DNA of 27,434 nucleotides, from assembly GCA_034666045.1 (NCBI GenBank), contig JAXDMN010000116.1:1-27434 (forward strand). Direction: 5' to 3'. Within the stretch, counting starts at the first letter, position 1. Every line of letters begins with the position of its first letter. The notes under the pieces were generated by a model. That model did not search any database, had not been told where the DNA came from, and saw nothing but the letters and a program-made list of their open reading frames with translations. The position numbers and the translations under genes were made by a program. Shown one piece after another: positions 7,591 to 15,036 of the stretch. Origin of the DNA: JAICTV01 sp034666045 (lineage in GTDB: Bacteria > Planctomycetota > Phycisphaerae > Tepidisphaerales > Tepidisphaeraceae).

Positions 7591-7625
7591 AGCCCCGGGA
7601 TTGCAATCCCGGGGCTTTTCTTTTT
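7591..7625 (+). terminator. intrinsic terminator after the small basic protein gene
   Basis: A perfect 26-nt palindrome (7591-7616, each half 13 nt, starting AGCCCCGGGATTG) is followed by TTTTCTTTTTC. A closely related hairpin lies at 10325-10352. Confidence 0.92.
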
Positions 7626-7646
7626 CTCACCGACTTCGCTCTTCGC

Positions 7647-9860
7647 TCATCGACGCGCCACACCTTCGCGCGCCAGCAACTGCTCCGTCAGCGCAGCGTA
7701 CGGAGACCGCGCGGGATCAGAAGGGAGCAAGAGCGATTTTCCTCCCGCTACGTCCATCGCGCGCGACTCGGACCAGCGCATCGGGAGACCGAGCAAAGCC
7801 AGCATCAGCGCCGCGACCGCTGCGACCGGAAACGCCGACCGCGGCAATGAGCCCGCGAGCGGGATCGCGCCCGGCCAACCGCGACGCCGCGCGGCGGACG
7901 CGAGTCTCACCACGACCACCGCCAGCACGATCCAGAACGCGGCGAGCAGTGCGAATTGAATCAGCGACTGCGCCGTCTTGTCGCGCAGCGTGACCAGCGA
8001 CGCCGCCGGGGAAACGGCAACCGCGATGACGATGAGCGGCGATGCGGCGAGCGCGAAAATCGCCAGCCGGCGACGCGTTCCGTTCGGGGGCGGCGGCGGG
8101 AGGCTTACGCCGAGTTCCGCCGCACGCGCGGCGATCGCGCGGCGGAGCAGCGTGTGCGTCGCGAGCAGGATCACCGCGGCGAGCACGCCGTACTTCAGCA
8201 CGACGCGGTCGATCCTCACGTTCAGGTCGTGCTGGCGGGTCAGCATCTCCCACAGCCACCCCCCGGCGAAGAAGAGCACGACCGGCAAGCCGACGCCGAG
8301 CGCGATCACGCGGGCCATGCGTCGCCGCCCGATGAACAGGCGCGGCGGCTTGGCGCCGCGCGGGGACATCAGCCAGGCGGGCAATGCCGCGACCGCGTAA
8401 ACGACGGCCAGCGCCAGGCCGGCGGTCGAGAGGATCGCGAAGCCGAGCTGGTGCGACGCAGCCGATTCGGCGCGCCACACCGAGGTCAGGTCGGCGTCCT
8501 GCGGGAGGTAGTAGTTCCAGGCGGCAGCCCCGGCGACGGCGACATTGCGGCGCGCTTCGACGGCCTGCCGGGCGGCGCGATGGGAATTTTTCGTCGCCTC
8601 GAAGCGCTTCCACGCTTCCTCGGCGGCGCGGGCGTCGCCGATCGTCATGGCGATCCGCGCGGCCGCCTCATCGGCGGAGGTGTCGAACGACAACACGTAC
8701 GACGTGTGGTCCGTGCGATGCGTGTCGGCGAGGATCAGCGCGGCGAGGTGGCGGATTTTTTTCACGATGTCGTTCGCTTCGGCGACGCGCCCCGCGCGGG
8801 CGGCGTCGGTCGCGTGGATGAGCATCGAATAAATCGTCTGGTCGCCCTGCAGCGGCCAGCGCGTGCCGCCGATCGCCGATGCCTGAAACGCGAGCTCCGG
8901 GAGTCGGCGCGGGCGCGGCATGCCGTCGATCTTGCGGCGGAGCAGCTCCTCGTCGTAGTTGCGGAATTGCGGCTTGGCGATGGCGCGATCGAAGAGCGCC
9001 AGCGCCTGGGCGAATCGGTCCGGCTTGCGCACCTTCAACGTCCACCAGCATTCTTCGCGCTTCGCGCCCGGGCGGCGGATTTCCTGCGTGGGGTCTTCGG
9101 CGATCGCCGACGACGCCTCGAACAGCAGGGTCGCCGCCTGGAGCGGGTAGAACGCGTTGTCCGGGTCACGCCGTTCGCCCTCGGCGATGATCGCAAGCGT
9201 TTCCTGGAGCAGCGGCTCGTTGACGATCGGGAACTCGGGGTCCTCGGCGCCATTGCTGCGCTGGAACATCTCCCGTCGAGCGGCGGCGGAGGCGTAGTTC
9301 GCGTAGAGCGCGCGATCGTCAGGATGCTGATCAGCCAGGCGTTTCGCGACGGCGGTCTGCGCGTCGGCGGTGCCTTCGTTCGCCTCGACTAGCGCGCGCA
9401 CGTCCGGGGCAAGCTGGGCGAACGCGCGGTTGCGATACCAGTCGTAGAAGCCGGCGCGCCAGAACGTGCCGTTGAACATCCCGTACGAGAGCGCGGCGCT
9501 GGCTGCGAGCATGAGGATCAGCGCGACCGTCGCGGCGGGCAGCACGAGGCGAACGACCCACGCCGCCAGCGCGCGGAGACGGATGCGGCGGCGGTTCGCT
9601 CTAAAAAGCTGGTCGGCGAGGTCGTTCTCATCGCCGAGGGCGCGCTGGGCTTCCTCGCGCGCTTCCGTCTCCGTTCGCCCGGCGTTGCGCAGCTCGGCGA
9701 TCGACGCGTCGATGTGTGAGCGCAGCTCCTGGCGGACTTCAAGTTGCAGCTCGCGGTCGACGCGAAGCGCGCGCGTCACGCGGTCGAGGAAAGCGTCGGC
9801 GGATGGTTCACGCGACGTCGGAACGTCGCCCGCGCCGGCTGTTGATGCGTCAATCGTCAT
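7647..9860 (-). CDS. large HAAS-type multi-pass membrane protein coupled to PadR
   Basis: The predicted protein has 737 residues. Residues 20-88 form a helical domain of the HAAS/permease-prefix kind (VTRALRVDRELQLEVRQELR, ARELGDE-like REEAQRALGDENDLADQLF). A membrane helix follows at about 105-130, then a soluble TPR-like helical region of about 330 residues (LADQHPDDRALYANYASAAA, RRDPDNAFYPLQAATLLFEA). The C-terminal half has about six further hydrophobic segments. HAAS domains typically sit next to a PadR regulator in the same operon, as here. The start ATG at 9860 overlaps the padR stop (ATGA), and GGGAGG lies just upstream of it. The function is unknown; a stress-responsive or envelope role is inference. 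Confidence 0.82.
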   Translation of the reverse strand: MTIDASTAGAGDVPTSREPSADAFLDRVTRALRVDRELQLEVRQELRSHIDASIAELRNAGRTETEAREEAQRALGDENDLADQLFRANRRRIRLRALAAWVVRLVLPAATVALILMLAASAALSYGMFNGTFWRAGFYDWYRNRAFAQLAPDVRALVEANEGTADAQTAVAKRLADQHPDDRALYANYASAAARREMFQRSNGAEDPEFPIVNEPLLQETLAIIAEGERRDPDNAFYPLQAATLLFEASSAIAEDPTQEIRRPGAKREECWWTLKVRKPDRFAQALALFDRAIAKPQFRNYDEELLRRKIDGMPRPRRLPELAFQASAIGGTRWPLQGDQTIYSMLIHATDAARAGRVAEANDIVKKIRHLAALILADTHRTDHTSYVLSFDTSADEAAARIAMTIGDARAAEEAWKRFEATKNSHRAARQAVEARRNVAVAGAAAWNYYLPQDADLTSVWRAESAASHQLGFAILSTAGLALAVVYAVAALPAWLMSPRGAKPPRLFIGRRRMARVIALGVGLPVVLFFAGGWLWEMLTRQHDLNVRIDRVVLKYGVLAAVILLATHTLLRRAIAARAAELGVSLPPPPPNGTRRRLAIFALAASPLIVIAVAVSPAASLVTLRDKTAQSLIQFALLAAFWIVLAVVVVRLASAARRRGWPGAIPLAGSLPRSAFPVAAVAALMLALLGLPMRWSESRAMDVAGGKSLLLPSDPARSPYAALTEQLLAREGVARR

Positions 9861-10237
9861 CGCACACCTCCCGGCGTGGTCGTGGGACCGTTATTCGCGC
9901 GCACGCGGCCGAAAAACTCCCCCATCGCGGTAGCAAACGTTCTCCACTCCGCCGACCGGCGTTTCAGCTCGCGCCGCCCGGCGCGGGTGAGCGTGTAATA
10001 CCGTCGCGGGCGGCCGCCCTCCTTCGCGGTTGCGTCGCGCCATTCCGCGGCGACGAACCCGTCCGCTTCGAGCTTGTGCAGGACGGGGTAGAGCGTTCCT
10101 TCGCTCCAGACCAGCGCCCCGTTCGTCCGCGCGTTGACTGCCTGCACCATCTCGTAGCCATATCGCGCGCGGTCCTCGAGCAGCGCGAGGACGACCGGGA
10201 CGACGGTCCCTTTGATCAGTTCCTGGGAAACGGGCAT
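9857..10237 (-). CDS. PadR-family transcriptional regulator
   Basis: This 126-residue winged-helix repressor has the PadR pattern: ELIKGTVVPVVLALL, then RYGYEMVQAVNARTNG, then the wing region EGTLYPVLHKLEADGFVAAEW and GRPRRYYTLTRAGRREL. ATG at 10237 is chosen because GGAGG lies 7 nt upstream and the family normally starts a few residues before this helix; an upstream in-frame start would only add an unrelated 17 residues. It is translationally coupled by an ATGA overlap to the following HAAS membrane protein, which it probably autoregulates together with itself in response to an unknown ligand. Confidence 0.92.
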   Translation of the reverse strand: MPVSQELIKGTVVPVVLALLEDRARYGYEMVQAVNARTNGALVWSEGTLYPVLHKLEADGFVAAEWRDATAKEGGRPRRYYTLTRAGRRELKRRSAEWRTFATAMGEFFGRVRANNGPTTTPGGVR

Positions 10238-10312
10238 ATCAAACCTCCGCAGACGGACGAATACATCGGAATCCGAGGTATCATGCACGGAAGCGAGCGC
10301 GATGGGACAAAC

Positions 10313-10352
10313 TTGGAAAAGAAAAAGCCCGGGATAGCAATCCCGGGGCTTT
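10313..10352 (-). terminator. intrinsic terminator after folC (minus strand)
   Basis: Read on the minus strand, a hairpin starting AAAGCCCCGGGATTG and ending ATCCCGGGC (12-bp stem with one bulged base) is followed by TTTTTCTTTTCC. On the plus strand there is no T-run after it. It separates folC from padR and is nearly the same sequence as the terminator at 7591. Confidence 0.8.
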
Positions 10353-10413
10353 GGGGGTCCTTTTGGAGTCGAGCGGAATGCCGAGATGGTCTAAAGACGC
10401 ATGCAGACGAAGC

Positions 10414-10493
10414 TTGTCATCCTGAGGTCCTCCGAAGGATCTGGCACCGAGCGACAAGTCACGCAGATCCTTCGGAGCACCTCAGGATGACAA
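10414..10493. repeat. inverted repeat, TTGTCATCCTGAGG family
   Basis: The 30-nt arms at 10414-10443 and 10464-10493 differ at one base and flank a 20-nt loop. The arm text (TTGTCATCCTGAGG, CTCCGAAGGATCTG) matches, from memory, a repeat seen in many PVC and other environmental genomes. No target-site duplication or coding capacity is visible. It lies between folC and its downstream terminator, so it would be in the folC 3' untranslated region. Confidence 0.88.
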
Positions 10494-10533
10494 TGCGCTG
10501 AAGTCGAAAACGCTACAGGCAATGCGCGTCGTC

Positions 10534-12039
10534 CTAGCTCTGCGGTTGCAGCGCCGCGGCGGCTTGCTTCGCGACGAAGTACTTCTTCGCTTCACCCACG
10601 AGATAAAAACTCCCGGTGATGCAGACGAGGTCTTCCTTCGTCACGGCGCGATTCGCGATCGCGAGGGCTTCTTCAAGAGAGCCGGCGACCTGGGCCATCT
10701 TGCCGTAGAGCTCTGTGTACTGCGCGGCGAGCTCGTTCGGGTCGGCGGTGCGGATGTTGTCGACCTTGGTGAAGATGACCTTGTCGGCGCCGCCGGTGAT
10801 TTTTTCGAGCATGCCGGTGACGTCTTTGTCGGAGCAGCAGCCGAAGATCAGGACCATGCTGTCGTACGGGACGTGTTGGCCGATGGCACGCATGAAGGCG
10901 TCGACGCTGGCGGCGTTGTGGGCGCCGTCGACGATCACGCGCGGGTCGGTGCTGATCTGCTCCATGCGCCCCGGCATGACGAGCTTGCTGAGGCCTTCCA
11001 TCGCCTTCATGTCGTTGATGACGAAGCCGCGGCCCTTGAGCTTGTCGATGATCGACAGCGCCAGGCCGCAGTTGATGGCCTGATGTTCGCCGACGAGGGG
11101 GACGGCGAGGTGTTCAAACTTGGTGTTGGCGGTCGTGAGGCAGACGCGGTTGTGCGGGCCGAGCATGCGGCTGGATTCGAAGCGATAGGAGAACTCGATC
11201 TGCTTGCCGACGATTTCGAGCGGCGCGCCGATCTTGTTGGCGACGAGACAAAGGGCGGCTTCGGCTTCGGGATCCTGAAGGACCGACAGCGCGGGCACGT
11301 TGTGCTTGAAGATGCCGGCCTTCTCGGTCGCGATCTTGCCGACCGTGTTGCCCAACTGAGCCATGTGGTCTTTGCTGATCGAGGTGATCGCGGTAACCTC
11401 CGGCTTGATCACGTTGGTGCTGTCGAGGCGTCCGCCCAGGCCGGTCTCGATAATTGCGATATCGACCTTCTGCTCCGCGAAGTATTTGAAGGCGATCGCG
11501 GTGAGCACGTCGAAGTAGCTCGGCGTCGGCTTGCTGCGGCTGATGATTGGCTCGACTAAGCGCACCAGACGCGCAAAATCGGCCGTGGGAATCATCGCGC
11601 CGTTGATCTGGATGCGCTCGCGGATGTCGACCAGGTGCGGGCTGGTATAGAGCCCGACCTTGTAACCGGAGGCTTGCAGCATCGCGGCGACCATTGCGCA
11701 AGTGCTTCCCTTGCCTTTGGTTCCGGCGACGTGGACGGTCTTGTACTGCTCGTGCGGATTGCCAAGCTTTTTCAGCAGGGCGCGCATGCGATCGAGGTCA
11801 AAGTTTTGGCTGGTGTAGCGCACGATGCGCAATCGCTCGTAATCGCTCAGCGAGCCGAGATAACGCAGGGCGCGGTTGAACGTGGAGGCGCCGGAGTGGG
11901 CCGGCTTTAACTCTGGAGCGAGCTTAGCTTTAGACGTTTCGTGGGCACGCGTCGGGCGGGTCGCATGTCGGGAACGCGAGGGGATAGAGACGGTCCGGCG
12001 CTTCGGGGTGGTGCGCTTTACCTTCGATCGGATTGCCAT
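10534..12039 (-). CDS. folC: bifunctional folylpolyglutamate synthase / dihydrofolate synthase
   Basis: FolC makes dihydrofolate from dihydropteroate and glutamate and adds further glutamates to folates, using ATP. The 501-residue protein has the Mur-ligase-type P-loop GTKGKGST at residues 106-113, then YTSPHLVDIRERIQING, the ETGLGGRLDSTN motif, SISKDHMAQLG (metal/ATP site), and VDGAHNAAS in the C-terminal domain. The first 50 or so residues are an unusual Lys/Arg-rich, probably disordered tail ahead of the normal domain (near residue 53, STFNRALRYL). ATG at 12039 is the only plausible start before the core. There is no Shine-Dalgarno sequence; a promoter is placed 9 nt upstream. Confidence 0.93.
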   Translation of the reverse strand: MAIRSKVKRTTPKRRTVSIPSRSRHATRPTRAHETSKAKLAPELKPAHSGASTFNRALRYLGSLSDYERLRIVRYTSQNFDLDRMRALLKKLGNPHEQYKTVHVAGTKGKGSTCAMVAAMLQASGYKVGLYTSPHLVDIRERIQINGAMIPTADFARLVRLVEPIISRSKPTPSYFDVLTAIAFKYFAEQKVDIAIIETGLGGRLDSTNVIKPEVTAITSISKDHMAQLGNTVGKIATEKAGIFKHNVPALSVLQDPEAEAALCLVANKIGAPLEIVGKQIEFSYRFESSRMLGPHNRVCLTTANTKFEHLAVPLVGEHQAINCGLALSIIDKLKGRGFVINDMKAMEGLSKLVMPGRMEQISTDPRVIVDGAHNAASVDAFMRAIGQHVPYDSMVLIFGCCSDKDVTGMLEKITGGADKVIFTKVDNIRTADPNELAAQYTELYGKMAQVAGSLEEALAIANRAVTKEDLVCITGSFYLVGEAKKYFVAKQAAAALQPQS

Positions 12040-12048
12040 AGATGACGG

Positions 12049-12077
12049 ATGTTAGCAGTTTCCTGGATTCACTTCAA
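12049..12077 (-). promoter_or_regulatory. promoter of folC, probably leaderless
   Basis: On the minus strand TTGAAG (12077-12072) and TAACAT (12054-12049) are separated by 17 nt. The -10 box ends 9 nt before the folC ATG, so the transcript would have almost no leader. Confidence 0.45.
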
Positions 12078-12084
12078 ATTTCGG

Positions 12085-12107
12085 GCATAACTCGCGACAA
12101 GTTATGC
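12085..12107. promoter_or_regulatory. perfect 8-bp inverted repeat upstream of folC, possible operator
   Basis: GCATAACT, a 7-nt spacer and AGTTATGC form a perfect dyad lying 7 nt upstream of the folC -35 box in the folC-rimO divergent region. The AT-rich half-sites stand out from the surrounding GC-rich DNA, as expected of a regulator site. A short hairpin is the alternative. Confidence 0.4.
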
Positions 12108-12287
12108 ACTTGCGGTCGTTAGTCAAGATTAACCTGAATCGACGGATTGCAGCAGATCCCGCGTAACGCGGCGCGGCGGCGCGCGCGGAGAACACGCCGC
12201 AACCATTGGCGTATCACCTACTTATCGCTTCGTTAGCGAAACCCCCACGCTTTGAGTAAAGTGCCCCACCCGATTTGGAGTTCGCGC

Positions 12288-13775
12288 ATGGCCCGCCCCA
12301 ACAGCAAGGGCAAAATTGAATCCGTCGCCTTCGTCAGCCTTGGCTGCCCGAAGAATCTCGTCGACAGCGAGCGCATGCTCGGCCTGCTCGCGGAAGACGG
12401 TCTGGCCATCACGAATGACCACGCGAGCGCGGATGCGATCGTGATCAACACGTGCGGATTCCTCGAAGCGTCGAAAGAGGAATCGCTGGCGGAGATTCGC
12501 GAGGCGCTGAAGTTGAAGGAGTCGGGGAAGTGCAAGCGCGTGATCGTTGCGGGATGTCTGGTTCAAAGACACAAGACCAAGCTGCTGAATGATGTTCCCG
12601 GAGTCGATCGACTGGTCGGGGTGTTTGATCGGGAGCACATTGTTGAAGCGGTGCGCGGGAAGGAAAATCCGCGGCAGGAGCATGGGCATTTTCTCGGAAA
12701 ATATCACGATCTGTCGCGGGAGTTGAGCGAAGCGCAGGGCTTAAGCCCCGGGCTTGGCAATGGGATGCGGGAGACGAAAACGAATCGTCTTCCGGTGTTC
12801 GAAGATGACCGCGCGCGATTGCGCCTCACACCGCGTCACTATGCATTCCTGCGCATGAGCGAAGGATGCAACCAGGGTTGCTCGTTCTGCACGATCCCGT
12901 CGATCCGCGGATTGATGCGCTCGAAGCCGATCGAGCAGATCTTGCTCGAAGCGAACGAGCTCGCCGCCGACGGCGCGGTGGAGCTGAATCTGATCGGGCA
13001 GGACACGACCAGCTACGGCACCGACATCAACTACGCCGCGGGGTTGTCCGGGCTGCTCGCGACGCTGGATAAAAAACTTCCCAAGGACGTGAGCTGGCTG
13101 CGGCTGATGTACGCGTATCCGTCGTGCTTCAGCGACGAGATGATCAAGACCATCGCGGCGAGCGATCGCGTCGTGAAATACATCGACATGCCGCTTCAGC
13201 ACATCAACGACGAGATCCTCGCGAAGATGAAGCGGCGGGTGACGCGCAAGGAAATCGAGACGCTGCTCGGAAAACTGCGCAAATGGGTGCCGGGCATCGC
13301 GATTCGCACGACCTTCATTGCCGGCACGCCGGGCGAGACGGATGCGCAGCACGACGAGCTGGTGCAATTCGTCAAAGATTTCGGCTTTGAGATGATGGGC
13401 GTGTTTCCCTATAGCCAAGAGCCTGGCACGCCGATGGCCAGGATGGACAATCAGTTGCCAGACTCGCTGAAGCAGAGTCGGGTTGAAGAGCTGATGCTCG
13501 CCCAGCAGGACGTCGCGTTCGCGAAAGCAAAATCGATGGTCGGCCGGACGATCGAAGTCCTCATCGATCGCGTCGCCGGGCGTGATGAAGAGGACGGTTA
13601 CGTCGCGCGTTCGCAGGCGCAAGCGCCGGACATCGATTCGGTCGTGTTCGTTTCGGGCGAAGGGTTGCACGTCGGGCAGCTTCTGAACGTGACGGTGACC
13701 GACTACCAGGCGTACGACCTCGTCGCCGAGCTGCCGCGGATGAAGACGCGCAGCCTCAATGTGCTGCGCGCGTAG
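12288..13775 (+). CDS. rimO: ribosomal protein uS12 methylthiotransferase RimO
   Basis: RimO is a radical SAM enzyme with two 4Fe-4S clusters that adds a methylthio group to an aspartate of ribosomal protein uS12. The 495-residue protein has the N-terminal cluster cysteines C20 (SLGCPKNLVDSE), C56 (NTCGFLEASKEES) and C90 (AGCLVQRH). It also has the radical SAM triad C194-x3-C198-x2-C201 (EGCNQGCSFCTIPSIRG), IGQDTTSYG, DMPLQHIND and a C-terminal TRAM domain. ATG at 12288 has GGAG 7 nt upstream. The protein is about 50 residues longer than E. coli RimO; residues of about 142-173, between GKYHD and RARLRLTPRHYA, look like an insertion derived from a palindromic repeat. Confidence 0.95.
   Translation: MARPNSKGKIESVAFVSLGCPKNLVDSERMLGLLAEDGLAITNDHASADAIVINTCGFLEASKEESLAEIREALKLKESGKCKRVIVAGCLVQRHKTKLLNDVPGVDRLVGVFDREHIVEAVRGKENPRQEHGHFLGKYHDLSRELSEAQGLSPGLGNGMRETKTNRLPVFEDDRARLRLTPRHYAFLRMSEGCNQGCSFCTIPSIRGLMRSKPIEQILLEANELAADGAVELNLIGQDTTSYGTDINYAAGLSGLLATLDKKLPKDVSWLRLMYAYPSCFSDEMIKTIAASDRVVKYIDMPLQHINDEILAKMKRRVTRKEIETLLGKLRKWVPGIAIRTTFIAGTPGETDAQHDELVQFVKDFGFEMMGVFPYSQEPGTPMARMDNQLPDSLKQSRVEELMLAQQDVAFAKAKSMVGRTIEVLIDRVAGRDEEDGYVARSQAQAPDIDSVVFVSGEGLHVGQLLNVTVTDYQAYDLVAELPRMKTRSLNVLRA
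12711..12806. repeat. repeat-like palindromic insertion inside rimO
   Basis: Within the extra segment of rimO lies GGGCTTAAGCCC (a perfect 12-bp palindrome) overlapping AAGCCCCGGGCTT. This resembles the non-coding hairpin sequence at 16241-16260 (GGGACTTCAGCCCCGGACTT). The edges of the insertion are inferred from where RimO family similarity is interrupted and are approximate. Confidence 0.45.
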
Positions 13776-13848
13776 CGCTGCGCTTTCTCCCTTTCCAGCA
13801 CATATTGAGCACGTACGCCGACGTGATGGCGTAGATCAGCGGGCCCAT
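13756..13848 (-). CDS. possible 30-residue hydrophobic small ORF
   Basis: This short frame would encode MGPLIYAITSAYVLNMCW followed by a basic tail (KGRKRSATRAAH). That is a plausible single membrane helix with a positive-inside end, and AGGA lies 6 nt before the ATG. It overlaps the last 20 bp of rimO on the other strand. There is no codon or family evidence; it may be the remnant of a larger membrane protein gene or chance. Confidence 0.2.
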   Translation of the reverse strand: MGPLIYAITSAYVLNMCWKGRKRSATRAAH

Positions 13849-14038
13849 CGATCCTGCTCGGCATCAGGATTCTGCCCATGCCGCTGCGCGCCAATGGCTG
13901 AGCGCGCGCATGAAAAAACCCGCCCCTGCGCACCGGCGCAATCCTCGCTCATTTCCCTGATCCACAAGAACGCACCGCATGCGCGCAAAGGCATTTGCGT
14001 TGCACGCCGCCACGCCGGAAACCGTTGGAGGAACATTT

Positions 14039-14977
14039 ATGGCACTCAACCCATCGACGATGCCCGAAACCGAACGCGCGCAATATCGCGGCCGTCTGGT
14101 GATCGAGGGCGAACGTACTTATGGCGCGCACGCCTCAAATGAAGCGACCGCGTACATCGAGCCGGAGCCGTGGGCGCAGCAGGAGCAATTCGGCGGCGAG
14201 AACGGCGCGAACGTCGCGGAGTCGGAGCGTTGGACCTCGCTCGCCGCCGGCGCGATCGTCGCGGGGCTCGGGCTCGGTCGCCGCGACCTCGTCGGCATGG
14301 CGATCGCCGCGGTGGGCGGCGGGCTGATCTACCGCGGAGCGACCGGGCGATGCCCGATGTACAACGCGCTCGGCATCAACACCGTCACCGGCGAAGACAT
14401 CCAGGGCGACGCCGCGCAGCAAGCGGACGACGGCTTCGGCGAGCGCGTGCCGCGCCAGCGCCGGACGCGCGGCGTGCGCGTGGCGCAGTCGTTCCTCGTC
14501 AACCGCGCCCCGGAGGAGCTCTACGCCTTCTGGCGAAACTTCGAGAACTTCCCGCAGATCATGTCGCACGTCGAAGAGGTGCGCCTGCTCGACCCGCAGG
14601 GCATCCGCTCGCACTGGGTCGCGCGCGTGCCCGCCTTCCGCGGCAAACGACTCGAGTGGGACGCCGAGATGCTCGAGGACGTGCCCAACGAGCGGATCTC
14701 CTGGCTCTCGCTGCCCGGCGGATCGCTGGAGACGGCCGGCACGGTCACGTTCAGTCGCGGCGACCGCGGCGCGATCGTGCGCGTCGACATGCGTTACGTC
14801 GCGCCGATGGGATTGCTCGGCAACGCGCTGTCGCGACTGCTCGGCGAAGTGCCGACGCGCGTGCTCCGTGAAGACCTGCGGAACTTCAAGCGCGTGATGG
14901 AACTCGGCGAGATCCCGACCGTCGTCGGCCAGCCGCGCGGGACGTGTCTCGGCCGCGGCAAACGGCAGGAGAGCTGA
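14039..14977 (+). CDS. DUF2892 + SRPBCC (polyketide cyclase-like) protein
   Basis: The 312-residue protein combines two modules. Residues about 60-110 carry a DUF2892/YgaP-like membrane segment (RWTSLAAGAIVAGLGLGRRD, GGGLIYRGATGRCPMYNALG). Residues about 150-290 form a START-like SRPBCC domain (VAQSFLVNRAPEELYAFWRN, FPQIMSHVEEVRLLD, WLSLPGGSLETAGTVTFS, LREDLRNFKRVMELGEIPT). Proteins of this design are often annotated 'cyclase/dehydrase', although no enzymatic activity is established; binding of a hydrophobic ligand or lipid is likely. The start ATG has GGAGGA 5-10 nt upstream. It is the first of three same-strand genes with short gaps (59 and 69 bp), probably one operon. Confidence 0.88.
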   Translation: MALNPSTMPETERAQYRGRLVIEGERTYGAHASNEATAYIEPEPWAQQEQFGGENGANVAESERWTSLAAGAIVAGLGLGRRDLVGMAIAAVGGGLIYRGATGRCPMYNALGINTVTGEDIQGDAAQQADDGFGERVPRQRRTRGVRVAQSFLVNRAPEELYAFWRNFENFPQIMSHVEEVRLLDPQGIRSHWVARVPAFRGKRLEWDAEMLEDVPNERISWLSLPGGSLETAGTVTFSRGDRGAIVRVDMRYVAPMGLLGNALSRLLGEVPTRVLREDLRNFKRVMELGEIPTVVGQPRGTCLGRGKRQES

Positions 14978-15036
14978 TTCACTGGGAAAATCGAACAAAC
15001 GCGAAAGTCCCCGCGGACGGGGAAAAAGGATCGGTC

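Noticed and set aside
7956..9392. A 478-codon open frame on the plus strand opposite the HAAS protein gene.
   Set aside because: It is antisense to a gene with a clear domain, ribosome binding site and operon partner; its translation is Arg/Gly-rich and without motifs, as expected of mirrored high-GC coding DNA.
10414..10493. A miniature transposon (MITE).
   Set aside because: Long inverted arms are present, but no flanking target-site duplication is visible and the loop is only 20 nt; a REP-like palindromic repeat fits better.
10522..11559. A 345-codon frame opposite folC.
   Set aside because: FolC motifs on the other strand explain the region; the shadow translation is Asp/Val/Gly-rich with no family.
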